This document shows positions 9,976 through 19,452 of a stretch of 52,894 nt of DNA, in pieces (positions within the stretch are counted from its first letter, which is position 1; each line of letters starts with the position of its first letter). The stretch is taken from contig JAJEBQ010000034.1 of NCBI GenBank assembly GCA_022822495.1, positions 1-52,894 on the forward strand, given 5' to 3'. The notes under the pieces were generated by a model. It saw only the letters and a list, made by a program, of their open reading frames with translations, searched no databases and was not told the origin of the DNA. Source of the stretch: Paracoccaceae bacterium (lineage in GTDB: Bacteria > Pseudomonadota > Alphaproteobacteria > Rhodobacterales > Rhodobacteraceae). Position numbers and translations under genes: made by a program.

Positions 9976-10602
9976 ATGACCATCACTTTTCCAACAATTC
10001 TTAGCATTTTCAGGTTATTTGCCGGTTTTCTGATTATTTTGGTGTTCTTGGTGTTGAGTAGACCTACGGCCGATATATTAGCCTTTGGAGTGTTTGTTTG
10101 TGCTTCCATTACTGACTTTATTGACGGTTATATTGCCAGAAAATATAATCTGGTTTCCGAATTGGGAAAAATCCTGGACTCAATTGCCGATAAAATCCTA
10201 GTCATCATAGCCTGGGTTGTTATCCTGACTTTTCATGATTTTAACAGTTGGATAACACTTCCAATCGGGATAATTATTTTCAGAGAATTATTTATCTCTG
10301 GCTTACGGGAGTATCTCACCACCAAAAACTTAAAATTGGGGGTAACATTTATTGCTAAACTCAAAACTACACTTCAAATGTCTACGATTTCATTGGTCTT
10401 TTTCATGGGGATTGTGGTGCACGGTTATGGCTATGAGGAATCCGTACTATTGAGATCGCTAGGGATTTCTAAAGGGACGACTCCCATAATTGAATTGGTT
10501 TGTATTCTGCTTATTTGGCTATCAGCAATTCATACGATTTATACCGGGTGGGATTATTTTAAAAAGGCACTTGGTCTGATGGGGCACTTGGAAGATGGTT
10601 AA
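9976..10602 (+). CDS. pgsA: CDP-diacylglycerol-glycerol-3-phosphate 3-phosphatidyltransferase
   Basis: PgsA makes phosphatidylglycerophosphate, the precursor of phosphatidylglycerol and cardiolipin, at the inner membrane. The 208-residue protein has the CDP-alcohol phosphotransferase signature DGx2ARx8Gx3Dx3D, seen as DGYIARKYNLVSELGKILDS followed by IADK (near residues 50-72). Several hydrophobic membrane segments flank it. Its 3' end overlaps moaD by eight bases. The uvrC-pgsA-moaD-moaE order is common in alphaproteobacteria. Confidence 0.95.
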   Translation: MTITFPTILSIFRLFAGFLIILVFLVLSRPTADILAFGVFVCASITDFIDGYIARKYNLVSELGKILDSIADKILVIIAWVVILTFHDFNSWITLPIGIIIFRELFISGLREYLTTKNLKLGVTFIAKLKTTLQMSTISLVFFMGIVVHGYGYEESVLLRSLGISKGTTPIIELVCILLIWLSAIHTIYTGWDYFKKALGLMGHLEDG

Positions 10603-10843
10603 AGTATTGTATTTTTCATGGATAAGGGAGCGAATTGGCCATTCGATGGAGACCATTGAAACGGATGCAAAAAAAGTGAATGATTTGATACAGGAACTTA
10701 AGACCAAGGGTGATGGGTACAATTTTGCCTTTTCAAAGCCATCTGTCATTTGTGTGGCAATTGATCAGGAACTTGGCGATATGAATTCTGATATTTCAAA
10801 AGCCAATGAGATTGCGTTCTTTCCCCCTATGACGGGTGGCTAA
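10595..10843 (+). CDS. moaD: Molybdopterin synthase small subunit MoaD
   Basis: An 82-residue ubiquitin-like sulphur carrier. The C-terminus ends in FFPPMTGG; the terminal Gly-Gly is adenylated and thiocarboxylated, then donates sulphur to cyclic pyranopterin monophosphate in the MoaD-MoaE complex. The ATG lies inside the last codons of pgsA, and its TAA is immediately followed by the moaE ATG, so translation of the two subunits is coupled. No MoaB-like activating enzyme is adjacent, but a moaB gene lies 12.5 kb downstream. Confidence 0.93.
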   Translation: MVKVLYFSWIRERIGHSMETIETDAKKVNDLIQELKTKGDGYNFAFSKPSVICVAIDQELGDMNSDISKANEIAFFPPMTGG

Positions 10844-11290
10844 ATGAGAGTATCCATTCAACAGAAACCATTTTCTCTAACGAATGAATTGGAATCTTTT
10901 ACTGCCGCCAATACAGCAGCAGGTGCAGTTGTAAGCTTTACTGGAATAGTACGAAGCGAACCTGAAAACCCTTTAGAATATATGCTTATTGAGCACTATC
11001 CGGGCATGACTGAAAAAACCATCATTAAATTTATGGAGAAGGCTGCTGCCAGATGGAATTTAAAGGATTACCTGATCATCCACAGGTTTGGCAAATTAAA
11101 TCCAGGTGAAAATATTGTCCTGGTGGTAACTTCTTCCAAACACCGCAGAGATGCATTTGACGCTGCAGATTACCTCATGGACTATTTGAAGTCCAGAGCA
11201 CCTTTTTGGAAGAAGGAGGTTTCCGAAAAAGGTGTTGGGTGGGTCGAAAGCAAACCTTCAGATGAAATCGCTTTGAAAAGATGGAAATAA
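10844..11290 (+). CDS. moaE: Molybdopterin synthase large subunit MoaE
   Basis: A 148-residue catalytic subunit of molybdopterin synthase. Recognisable elements are GAVVSFTGIVRSE near the N-terminus, the conserved HRFGKLNPGE segment, and VTSSKHRRDAFDAADYLMDY followed by FWKKE, which carries the active-site lysine. It begins on the base after the moaD stop. Length and motifs are normal for the family. Confidence 0.95.
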   Translation: MRVSIQQKPFSLTNELESFTAANTAAGAVVSFTGIVRSEPENPLEYMLIEHYPGMTEKTIIKFMEKAAARWNLKDYLIIHRFGKLNPGENIVLVVTSSKHRRDAFDAADYLMDYLKSRAPFWKKEVSEKGVGWVESKPSDEIALKRWK

Positions 11291-11376
11291 ACCTATAGCA
11301 CGTCAATTAAACTGAGTTTACATGCAGAATGTCGCACATATACCTTCCAGGTATCATGCAGGCAGCGGTTATAATT

Positions 11377-13281
11377 CTAGTCAGTTTGATTGTGTTTTTG
11401 CGCCTTCTCCTGATCATACCACCATAAAGACATTTCGCCTAGAGCATAGGGGGGAAGGTTGTCAGGGTGCGAATAGATGTTTCTGTATGCTATCCGATGA
11501 GAGCCAGAGTACCAGGCAGGAACCCATATGTGTAATGATCGAATTACCCTGTCGAGGGCTTTAACAGCAACGTTTAGTTCATCCCTCGTCTTGGCGCTCT
11601 CAAGGGCATCAATAAGTTTGTCAACAGCTGGGTTGGCTACCCCTGAAATGTTATTGCTACCAGGTAACTCAGCACTGTCCGATCCAAATATCGATCGCAT
11701 TGAAGGTCCCGGAGTAAGGGAAAAACTGTACCGACGAGAGGTAATGTCAAAATCGTAATTTTTTTCAAGAAGCTGAATCTGGGCAGGGTCTGGCGAATAT
11801 ATTGAGGCCTCAATACCTAAAGCCTTTAAGTTTTCGATAAAGGGAGTGATAATACGGGCCGAAGATTCACCCTCTGACAAAAAGGTGATTTCAAGCCTTT
11901 CGCCACTTTCATTTTGCCTGAAACCGTCAACAAGAAACCACCCGGCCTTGTCAAGCAACTTTCCCGCCTTCCTCAACATCTTGCGGTCTGCAAGTTTATC
12001 TGGATCTGCCTGGGGTGGCGTATAAGCCACCTCGGTAAATACACTTTCAGGGATCTGTCCACGAAGTGGGTTCAAAAGTACCAACTCTTCTTCTGAAGGA
12101 AGTCCCTCAGCTTGCAGGAAGGAATTTTCCCAAAAACTATCCGTGCGTTTATAAGCATCATAAAAGAGAGTTTTATTTGACCATTCAAAATTAAATGCCA
12201 AGACGATAGCTTCCCGGACCCTAGGATCTGAAAATTTCTCTCTGCGTAAATTAATCCAATATCCTTGTGCACCCGATGGTTTGCCATCAGTTATAGTCTC
12301 ACGAATAATTTTGCCGCTTTCGATTTCAGGAAAAGTGTAACCTGTAGCCCAAAGCTTCGAATAGTACTCTTCTCTGAAGTCGTAGTCGCCTCCCTTGAAA
12401 CCCTCAAAAGCCACCGTGTAGTCCGTATAATAGATGACTTTAATCGTATCAAAGTTGTTTCTCCCTTTGTTGACAGGCAAATCTGCCGCCCAGTAATCAT
12501 CGTTGCGACGAAAAACGGCAAATTGCCCCGGTTCTGCCTTCTCAATTACATAAGGTCCTGAAGCCAAAATTGGTTCGATAGATGATTCATCAAAATTCTT
12601 GTCACTAAAATGTGCTTTTGAGAAAATTGGTATTGATCCTGCAATCACAGGTAAATCCCTGGTGTGACTCCCTTTCTTGAAAGTAAACTTGACTCGGCTG
12701 GGGCTGATAGCTTCAGCCGTTTCGATGTTTTGAAAACTTAATTGATAGGTCGGAGAACCTTGCGTCTTGAGACTTTCAAATGAAAAAACAACATCATCAG
12801 CTGTGACCGGGCTTCCGTCAGAAAAGGTAGCTTCCTCTCGAAGATCAAAAATTACCCATTCCTTATTCGGAACAGGATATGTAATGGATTTGGCCAGTAG
12901 GCCATACCTGGCATCTGGCTCATCATCTGATTGGGTCATCAAGGTATCAAAGGCAATTTTCATATAGGAGATATGAATCGGGTTTCCCTTGATAATAAAG
13001 GGATTTAAACTATCGAAAGTTCCAAAACCCCATACGGACATATTACCACCTTTGGGTGCCTGGGGATTTACATAATCAAAACTTTCAAAATCCGGGGGAT
13101 ATTTGAGATCTCCGAATGTTGAAATTCCATGGGTGGTTATGATTTCTTCATGTTCCTCAGCGGATAATGACTGATAAGCGAACAAAATCAGACAAAAAAT
13201 TACAACAGGAAGGTTGAAACAAAATATGAGATCGGACCAACGTTTCCACCTGGAAGAGCTTACACGAATATGAAATGCCAT
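11377..13281 (-). CDS. YejA-like peptide ABC transporter substrate-binding protein, solitary
   Basis: A 634-residue family-5 extracellular solute-binding protein related to YejA (oligopeptide / microcin C uptake). The chosen ATG (13279-13281) has GGGG five bases upstream and gives a signal peptide with a long hydrophobic core ending near SLSA. The mature start EEIITTHGISTFGDLKYPPD and FDYVNPQAPKGGNMSVWGFG are family hallmarks. A second paralogue with the same hallmarks (ITTHGIS versus IVSHGIS) sits in the yejABEF operon 30 kb away. This copy has no adjacent permease genes, so it probably feeds that or another transporter. An upstream in-frame start at 13365 would bury the signal peptide and is less likely. 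Confidence 0.9.
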   Translation of the reverse strand: MAFHIRVSSSRWKRWSDLIFCFNLPVVIFCLILFAYQSLSAEEHEEIITTHGISTFGDLKYPPDFESFDYVNPQAPKGGNMSVWGFGTFDSLNPFIIKGNPIHISYMKIAFDTLMTQSDDEPDARYGLLAKSITYPVPNKEWVIFDLREEATFSDGSPVTADDVVFSFESLKTQGSPTYQLSFQNIETAEAISPSRVKFTFKKGSHTRDLPVIAGSIPIFSKAHFSDKNFDESSIEPILASGPYVIEKAEPGQFAVFRRNDDYWAADLPVNKGRNNFDTIKVIYYTDYTVAFEGFKGGDYDFREEYYSKLWATGYTFPEIESGKIIRETITDGKPSGAQGYWINLRREKFSDPRVREAIVLAFNFEWSNKTLFYDAYKRTDSFWENSFLQAEGLPSEEELVLLNPLRGQIPESVFTEVAYTPPQADPDKLADRKMLRKAGKLLDKAGWFLVDGFRQNESGERLEITFLSEGESSARIITPFIENLKALGIEASIYSPDPAQIQLLEKNYDFDITSRRYSFSLTPGPSMRSIFGSDSAELPGSNNISGVANPAVDKLIDALESAKTRDELNVAVKALDRVIRSLHIWVPAWYSGSHRIAYRNIYSHPDNLPPYALGEMSLWWYDQEKAQKHNQTD

Positions 13282-13411
13282 TATTACCCCATGAAACTTA
13301 TGATATTTACCCTTTAAAAGCCGTTCAAAATCTGGACAGCCCCTATTGATTATACTTTTTTCCACCTGTTTTTATTGCTTATCATTTGAAAAGTAGGGCT
13401 GTAAAGAAAGT

Positions 13412-13735
13412 TTATTTATCTTGGTCCCTTAGTCGTTGTTCCAACTCATAAATTTTATCTTGGTAAAAACGATGTGTCTGGAGATACTGGTTGTTTTCCT
13501 CATGGAGTTTATCCAGCTCATCCTGCCACAACTGTTCCTGCTGTGTATATTGATCCTTTATTTCATCATACTGATGTTGAACTTTGTTTAAACGCTGATG
13601 CCATTCCTTGTTGAAATTGTGCTTTTCAATGTTCTTGCCAAAAAAATAGGAATAAATGTAATATCCAAACCACCCCAGACCAAACATAAGTCCCATGAAC
13701 AGGACCAAAATTGCAATTAACTCAAATCGTTCCAT
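13412..13735 (-). CDS. Membrane-anchored coiled-coil protein, unknown
   Basis: A 107-residue protein with one N-terminal transmembrane segment (about residues 6-30, rich in L, G, F and Y) followed by a highly charged, Q/E/K-rich helix (residues 40-107) with heptad-like spacing, a probable coiled coil facing the cytoplasm. No family recognised. It lies between the YejA-like gene and the OmpA-family gene on the same strand, 46 and 55 bases away, and may belong to the ubiA-ompA transcription unit. Confidence 0.6.
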   Translation of the reverse strand: MERFELIAILVLFMGLMFGLGWFGYYIYSYFFGKNIEKHNFNKEWHQRLNKVQHQYDEIKDQYTQQEQLWQDELDKLHEENNQYLQTHRFYQDKIYELEQRLRDQDK

Positions 13736-13790
13736 GGTTTTTGAATAATATATCCTGAGTCTGAAAGGTAATACTTATAACATAAGTAAA

Positions 13791-15665
13791 CTAATTTGCC
13801 GGTTCTATCGCAACGATTTGGATTACGATCCGTCGATTTTTTTCTCGACCGGCAGAAGTGTTGTTCGTTGCGATTGGCATACTCTCTCCATAACCCTTGG
13901 CTGTAATATTCTCAATTGGCACATCCCGTTCGTCCAAGGCACGGAGAACCGATTCGGCCCGTTTAGTACTAAGTTCAAGGTTCATTTTATTACTTCCTTG
14001 ACTGTCCGTATGGCCGCCAATTTCCCAGGAAATATGACTGCATTCAATTAACACTTCAGCAAGTTCAGAAAGTATATTACCTGTTTGCTGATTAATCTCA
14101 ACAGATCCTGGATCAAAGGTAATCTTTTTGTTTGTCAAGATGGTTGTAACGCCATTATCACATTCTAGTGCTGAAAGGGGAGGATCAGGTATAAGGTTTT
14201 CATCAATCACAACATTTAATTCAAGATCGCCTGATTGAAATTCGGAATTGATATACCGATTCAAGGTTTCAAACTTGTCTACCGAAGAAACCTTGCCCGA
14301 AAGAATCAGACCTTCCTCCGGAAGAACCAATAATTCACCATTATCGATAAGTGATAAAGAAATTATACCGGTTCTGAACAAGTCCAGTTCAGAAAAGTTG
14401 CTCTCATCAGCAATTAACGTGAAATCATTGACATTACTGTCCACGAAATAGGCAGAGATAATATCAAGAACCAATTTTTTGATATAATTGTTTTGAAGCG
14501 CACCTATGACAGTGATTTTGTTATCCAGATCTTTTGAAACGCTCAGAACGTCTGGATTCAGGGCCGTTGCGTTTTCGGTGCTGTTAATAATCTCAAGATT
14601 GAAATCCTTACCTGGCGGGGTGCTGAAGATTCCTTCAAGTGATAAAATTTCGGCTTGGCTGAATTCCTGGGAACTCAGCAGGATTACGGAAAAATCAGAT
14701 AGTCTCAGATAGGTTTCTCTGGCAACATGCAAGTGTTCCAATAATTGCTCAATCAAGTCAATCCAACCGGCAGAAGGTGAACCTAGGGCTATCTTGCAGG
14801 TAAAATCTTGATTGGGATTGATCTTGTGCAATAAGGCAACAATTCTGTCTGCGCTTTCTCTATCTTCGGCATGGCAGATTTCCAAACGGGTGTTCTGACC
14901 ATCAAGATAAATTCCAAACCTGTATGGTTTCACCAGCGGAAGCGGATATGAAAGGTTAATATCCAGCTCAACTGTATCGGGCTTCGCACTACGCAATTGA
15001 GTTGCAAGCAGTTCGATTTGATTCTGTGTGTCCAAATGCGAGGTAACGCTGACCGTTTGACCAGAGATACTAACGACTCCTTCTGAAACCATGCTCAAAA
15101 CACGAGCAGCAAAAGCAACAATCGTATCTGTTCCAGATATTGTATCTGTCATTTTTAAAGTACTGAAATCACTTATGATCTTCTCAGGTGATTCAATACG
15201 CAATGTATCAAGAACCAATGACCTTTGAGATTGGTTTGGAAAAGTACCAAAAATCAAAATTGTATCATCCTTGGAATATAACTGGATATCCAGCGATTGT
15301 TTGGGAACGTAGGATGTTGGTGGTTTAATAATATTATTAATGATGCCATCAGGATTGAAATTTAGATTGACCAAGGAAATTGCCCCAAGATATTCAATTT
15401 GATCGGGTGCGGCACCTGAGAGTTTCAGTTTTGTTCCATTTGGTTCCACCGTTAACCAATCAAATGAAAATTGTGTCGTAAGTTCTTGGAATTTGGCTAT
15501 GGTTCGGTTTTCTATATACCAGACCGAGGCTATGGTAAGGACAGAAATGACCAACAATGTTAAGGAAATGAGAAAAGACACATACCTTTTTGAGGATTGC
15601 AATACCCACCTGTCAGACAAATCCTCCAGATTAAACTCAGATGGCAGTAAGGTAAATTTTTTCAT
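13791..15665 (-). CDS. OmpA-family protein with N-terminal membrane anchor
   Basis: A 624-residue protein. A single transmembrane segment lies at about residues 30-52 (YVSFLISLTLLVISVLTIAS). A long periplasmic region follows with several BON/secretin-like repeats (for example GLILSGKVSSVDKFETLNRY), and the C-terminal OmpA peptidoglycan-binding domain includes WEIGGHTDSQGSNKMNLELS and SAGREKNRRIVI, which hold the residues that bind diaminopimelate. The start ATG at 15663-15665 overlaps the ubiA TGA (ATGA). It probably tethers the inner membrane to peptidoglycan. The anchor plus repeat layout differs from barrel-type OmpA. Confidence 0.87.
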   Translation of the reverse strand: MKKFTLLPSEFNLEDLSDRWVLQSSKRYVSFLISLTLLVISVLTIASVWYIENRTIAKFQELTTQFSFDWLTVEPNGTKLKLSGAAPDQIEYLGAISLVNLNFNPDGIINNIIKPPTSYVPKQSLDIQLYSKDDTILIFGTFPNQSQRSLVLDTLRIESPEKIISDFSTLKMTDTISGTDTIVAFAARVLSMVSEGVVSISGQTVSVTSHLDTQNQIELLATQLRSAKPDTVELDINLSYPLPLVKPYRFGIYLDGQNTRLEICHAEDRESADRIVALLHKINPNQDFTCKIALGSPSAGWIDLIEQLLEHLHVARETYLRLSDFSVILLSSQEFSQAEILSLEGIFSTPPGKDFNLEIINSTENATALNPDVLSVSKDLDNKITVIGALQNNYIKKLVLDIISAYFVDSNVNDFTLIADESNFSELDLFRTGIISLSLIDNGELLVLPEEGLILSGKVSSVDKFETLNRYINSEFQSGDLELNVVIDENLIPDPPLSALECDNGVTTILTNKKITFDPGSVEINQQTGNILSELAEVLIECSHISWEIGGHTDSQGSNKMNLELSTKRAESVLRALDERDVPIENITAKGYGESMPIATNNTSAGREKNRRIVIQIVAIEPAN

Positions 15666-16609
15666 ATAAAGGAGGTGACCAACAGACCTGTAACAATAAT
15701 TAATCCTGCATCTCTGTTGGAACGAAAAAGGACTAAACAAACACTTGGCTCTCCCAACTTCAATTTTCTGGTTTGCCATCCCAAATGCAAACCGAATAGG
15801 ACAATAGCTGTCATCACGATCAGTAGGTGTATTTCCTTTCTGTTACCACCTAGAGCAAAGGTGGCAGAACCGGTTAGACATATCAGAGTTGCGATTATAA
15901 AATACACTAACCACTCCTTGGTCCTTTTGCCAAATAACAGCCCTGTTGATTTAATGCCGGTCAATTTATCATCAGATGTATCTTGGTGGGAGTAAATTGT
16001 ATCGTAGAAGAGGGTCCAAAAAATACCAGAAAAATACAAGAGAAGGGGCGGTAGACTCAAAGTTCCAAAATGAGCTGACCAACCTAGCATTGTACCCCAA
16101 TTAAAGGCTATTCCCAGGAAAAATTGCGGCCACCAGGTAAACCTTTTGGCAAAGGGATAAATCATTGCGGGAACAATTGATAAGAGTCCAAGCACAATTG
16201 AAAATGTATTGAAAGTGAGCAAGATCAACAAGGCCAAGCCGGCTTGTATGAATAGCCAAATAAAAGCATTTTTGCGCGCCAATCTACCTGAAGGTAACGG
16301 TCGGGATTTGGTTCGTTCGACTTGGGCGTCCATTTTGTGGTCCATCAGATCATTCCAGGTACAACCAGCACCTCGCATCAGAAAGGCCCCGAGACCAAAA
16401 GCTGAAATTAACCATACATCATGAAGGGAAAAGCCTCCCGAGTAGGATGTGGCAAGTAATAACCCCCACCAGCAAGGGATTAACAATAACCAGGTGCCAA
16501 TTGGTCGATCCCATCTGGCAACTTGCATATAGGGAAGGGCCCAACCAGGGGATATCCTGTAAACCCAGTTGTTGGAGGGTGCATCTGAGACTCTTTCCAA
16601 TTCGTACAT
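15662..16609 (-). CDS. ubiA: 4-hydroxybenzoate polyprenyltransferase
   Basis: UbiA attaches the polyprenyl tail to 4-hydroxybenzoate, the membrane step of ubiquinone synthesis. The 315-residue protein is strongly hydrophobic with multiple membrane spans. It has both aspartate-rich motifs: NDLMDHKMD in GAGCTWNDLMDHKMDAQVER, and DTIYSHQDTSDD. RSRPLPSG-type sequence follows the first (KSRPLPSGRL). I chose ATG at 16609; a TTG four codons earlier (16621) is also possible. It overlaps the OmpA-family gene at its 3' end and diverges from rsmE across about 40 bases. Confidence 0.96.
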   Translation of the reverse strand: MYELERVSDAPSNNWVYRISPGWALPYMQVARWDRPIGTWLLLIPCWWGLLLATSYSGGFSLHDVWLISAFGLGAFLMRGAGCTWNDLMDHKMDAQVERTKSRPLPSGRLARKNAFIWLFIQAGLALLILLTFNTFSIVLGLLSIVPAMIYPFAKRFTWWPQFFLGIAFNWGTMLGWSAHFGTLSLPPLLLYFSGIFWTLFYDTIYSHQDTSDDKLTGIKSTGLLFGKRTKEWLVYFIIATLICLTGSATFALGGNRKEIHLLIVMTAIVLFGLHLGWQTRKLKLGEPSVCLVLFRSNRDAGLIIVTGLLVTSFI

Positions 16610-16651
16610 TGCTAGTGGCAATTAATTTTCTCAAATCCTATTTTATGGCTC

Positions 16652-17383
16652 ATGTTAAATCGTAAAAACAGAGCAAGATTATTTGTTAGCGTTTCCCTTG
16701 GCCATGAGGAAGAAATACCAATAACTGGACACCAATACCATTATCTCAGAAATGTTTTGCGAATTAAAACAGGCCAAACGGTCACTTTGTTTAATGGTCT
16801 TCATGGTGAATGGAAAGGAATAGTTGCCAAAGTTGGAAAAAATTTGATTGTTGTTCAATTGGCAGAGCAAATCAGACACCAAACAAAGCTTCCAAATATT
16901 TGGTTTTTATTTGCGCCATTGAAAAAATCACGGATGGATTTTGCAGTGGAAAAGGTAACCGAAATTGGTGTTTCACGAGTTCTCCCGGTGGCCACAGAAT
17001 ATACTCAAAACAGCAGAATTCCAGACAAACGCCTGCAGAATATTGCGATGGAAGCATCGGAACAATGCGGCGGACTAGATGTTCCGATAGTTTCGGGGCT
17101 TCGCACTCTAACTTCGATTCTGTCGAGTTGGCCAAAAGAGAGACTTTTGATATATTGTGATGAAACAGCCCCATACACCAGGGATTTCCCAACAAGCAAA
17201 ATACTTAAGTCAAAAAAATTAGCAGTGTTGATTGGGCCCGAAGGTGGTTTTTCACCTAATGAAAGGGAACTCATTCGATCGATGGATGAATCCTATCCTG
17301 TATCCTTGGGGAAGCAAAAATTACGAGCTGAAACAGCAGCCGTTGCGGCTCTCACTTTAGTTCGATGGCATTTCGACGTTTGA
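16652..17383 (+). CDS. rsmE: 16S rRNA (uracil-1498-N3)-methyltransferase
   Basis: RsmE methylates U1498 of 16S rRNA in the decoding centre. The 243-residue SPOUT-class enzyme shows HYLRNVLRIKTGQ near the N-terminus (PUA-like domain), VEKVTEIGVSRVLPV, MEASEQCGG, and the knotted SAM-binding motifs LIGPEGGFSPNERELI and SLGKQKLRAETAAVAAL. It is divergent from ubiA and upstream of gshA, a common alphaproteobacterial neighbourhood. Confidence 0.96.
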   Translation: MLNRKNRARLFVSVSLGHEEEIPITGHQYHYLRNVLRIKTGQTVTLFNGLHGEWKGIVAKVGKNLIVVQLAEQIRHQTKLPNIWFLFAPLKKSRMDFAVEKVTEIGVSRVLPVATEYTQNSRIPDKRLQNIAMEASEQCGGLDVPIVSGLRTLTSILSSWPKERLLIYCDETAPYTRDFPTSKILKSKKLAVLIGPEGGFSPNERELIRSMDESYPVSLGKQKLRAETAAVAALTLVRWHFDV

Positions 17384-17527
17384 TAACAAACCAGGGGGCT
17401 AGTCATAACCGATACGTGAACAGCCACTCCCATCCATGAACCATAGCTGTCATGGGCAAGCAGAAACTGGTGATTAATGTTGTTTTATACAGTTTATGTG
17501 ATCAATGTTAAACTTGATCCATAAGAT

Positions 17528-17728
17528 CTAGGTGATGAGCGGCAAACCAAACAAGACAACGATCAGTCCAGCCACACTTATACCAAGACCAATAATCCAT
17601 TTTGTGAGAGCGAGTAGCGTTTGTTCAATATCTTTTTGCTGCTGTTCAATAGCGCATCGAATTTTGTTCAACTTTTTTTCATTATCCGCCTGCAAAGCTT
17701 TCAGTTTTTTAGCACCATTTACTTTCAT
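17528..17728 (-). CDS. Small coiled-coil membrane protein, unknown
   Basis: A 66-residue frame: a K/Q/E-rich helical N-terminal half (residues 3-37) and a single transmembrane segment (about 43-64, IIGLGISVAGLIVVLFGLP). An AAGG motif precedes the ATG by about ten bases. No family recognised. The charged-helix then membrane-anchor layout argues that it is translated, but it could be fortuitous. The flanking 17384-17527 holds no gene. Confidence 0.45.
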   Translation of the reverse strand: MKVNGAKKLKALQADNEKKLNKIRCAIEQQQKDIEQTLLALTKWIIGLGISVAGLIVVLFGLPLIT

Positions 17729-18044
17729 GTCATGTGGCCTTTCAGTGGATAATTAATTGCATGTCTGCAATGCTGTTGCATGGATAAGATATAGGAGGGA
17801 TGGTTTAAAAATTAAACCCCGTTTCACAGATGTCTTGGTGCAGGCCACAAAGAGTTCACAAATATTCATGGCGGTTCTGCAAGGAAATTATGTAGGAATT
17901 GTGCATTAGTCCTGGAACAGGTGTTTATTGGCAGTACTGCCGACATTATTTTATTACGTAGAAAATTAGGTAGATAGCCCTACCTTAAATACAGTTTCTT
18001 TTGTCTTATCTTTCCATGTACTTCTTTTCAGGAAACCAAATTTA
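17729..18044. other. Intergenic region upstream of gshA
   Basis: No coding frame or RNA recognised in these 316 bases. There is a small inverted repeat AGGTAG/CTACCT (17968-17985) about 60 bases before gshA, and an AGGAAA motif serves as the gshA ribosome-binding site. A promoter for gshA must lie here or upstream, but I cannot place it. Confidence 0.4.
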
Positions 18045-19415
18045 ATGTCCATTCCTCAACAAGGCAGTAAAATAATTGAACACTATCATGATCTCGTAGA
18101 GTATCTGGAATTGGGCTGTAAGCCCAAAAGTCAGTGGCGGATAGGAACAGAACATGAAAAATTTGGCTTTACTCTGCACGATCAAAACCCTCTGCCTTAT
18201 GAAGGTGAGTGCTCAATCATATCCATTTTGACGGGTCTACAGGACGAATTTTCCTGGCAACCCGTATTTGAAGGTGAAAACCTTATTGGTTTAAGGAAGA
18301 ACGGGGCCAATATTTCACTTGAACCAGGTGGGCAGATTGAACTCTCCGGGGCACCGTTGGAAACACTCCACGAAACCTGTGATGAAGTGAACAATCATTT
18401 GAACGAAGTACGAACTATTGGCAACCGTATCGGTGCCGGTTTTATAGGTATTGGTGCCGCGCCAGAATGGTCCCACGAACAAATGCCTGTCCTGCCAAAA
18501 GGCAGATACCAACTGATGACTGAATACATGAAGAAAGTAGGTCAATTGGGTGTTCAGATGATGTACAGAACTTGCACGGTTCAGGTAAATCTGGATTTCA
18601 GTTCTGAAACAGATATGGTCAAAAAACTCAGGGTTGCATTAGCATTACAACCCATAGCAACTGCCTTTTTTGCCAACTCGCCTTTTTTTGAAGGAAAGTT
18701 AACCAACCACTTGAGCTGGCGAAGTCGTATTTGGCGAGATCTGGATCCTGATAGAACGGGGATGTTGCCTTTTGTTTTTGATGAGGGATTCGGATTTGAG
18801 GCATGGACGGAATATGCTTTGGATGTTCCCATGTATTTTGTCTTCAGGGACAACCAATACATTGATGCGAGGGGTTTGTCATTTCGGGACTTTTTAAAGG
18901 GGAAGTTACCTGTTCTACCGGGTGAGTTGCCACTCGATTCTGATTGGGGTGATCATTTAACAACCATATTCCCAGAGGCAAGAATAAAGCGATTTATTGA
19001 GATGCGTGGGGCCGATGGCGGGACATGGGGACGACTTTGTGCGCTTCCTGCCTTGTGGGTTGGGCTCATGTACGACCAGAATTCGTTGGATGAGGCTTGG
19101 GAACTGGTAAAATCCTTTGATACGGAAACCCGCGAAAATCTCAGGGTGGAAAGTTCCCGATTGGGATTTCAGGGAAAAGTTGGTGACATAAAAATATGGG
19201 ATCTGGCCAGACAGGCACTCAACATAGCTGACAAAGGCTTGCAAGCCAGGAAAAAATATGCTTCCAATCAACCTCTGGTTAATGAAAGGCATTTCCTGAA
19301 TGCCCTTTGGGATAGTCTGGATACAAGAAAAACACCGGCTGATGAGTTGCTTGAGAAGTATCATGGCGAGTGGAAAGGTCAGATCGGACCCATTTACGAG
19401 GAGTGCAGTTACTAA
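18045..19415 (+). CDS. gshA: Glutamate-cysteine ligase (plant/alphaproteobacterial type)
   Basis: GshA joins glutamate and cysteine, the first step of glutathione synthesis. The 456-residue protein belongs to the class shared by plants and alphaproteobacteria. The motifs are WRIGTEHEKFGF near residue 33, SLEPGGQIELSGAP near 90-105, RTCTVQVNLDF, and the C-terminal RGADGGTWGRLCALPALWVG. An AGGAAA motif about ten bases upstream supports the ATG. gshB is not in the window. Confidence 0.96.
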   Translation: MSIPQQGSKIIEHYHDLVEYLELGCKPKSQWRIGTEHEKFGFTLHDQNPLPYEGECSIISILTGLQDEFSWQPVFEGENLIGLRKNGANISLEPGGQIELSGAPLETLHETCDEVNNHLNEVRTIGNRIGAGFIGIGAAPEWSHEQMPVLPKGRYQLMTEYMKKVGQLGVQMMYRTCTVQVNLDFSSETDMVKKLRVALALQPIATAFFANSPFFEGKLTNHLSWRSRIWRDLDPDRTGMLPFVFDEGFGFEAWTEYALDVPMYFVFRDNQYIDARGLSFRDFLKGKLPVLPGELPLDSDWGDHLTTIFPEARIKRFIEMRGADGGTWGRLCALPALWVGLMYDQNSLDEAWELVKSFDTETRENLRVESSRLGFQGKVGDIKIWDLARQALNIADKGLQARKKYASNQPLVNERHFLNALWDSLDTRKTPADELLEKYHGEWKGQIGPIYEECSY

Positions 19416-19452
19416 AATACCTTCAGTTTTGAACTGTTCCCAGACACTTCAT

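Noticed and set aside
15666-15680. AAGGAGGTGACC on the plus strand, a perfect Shine-Dalgarno-like string
   Set aside because: It is on the strand opposite to ubiA and the OmpA-family gene, and no plus-strand start with a sensible product follows.
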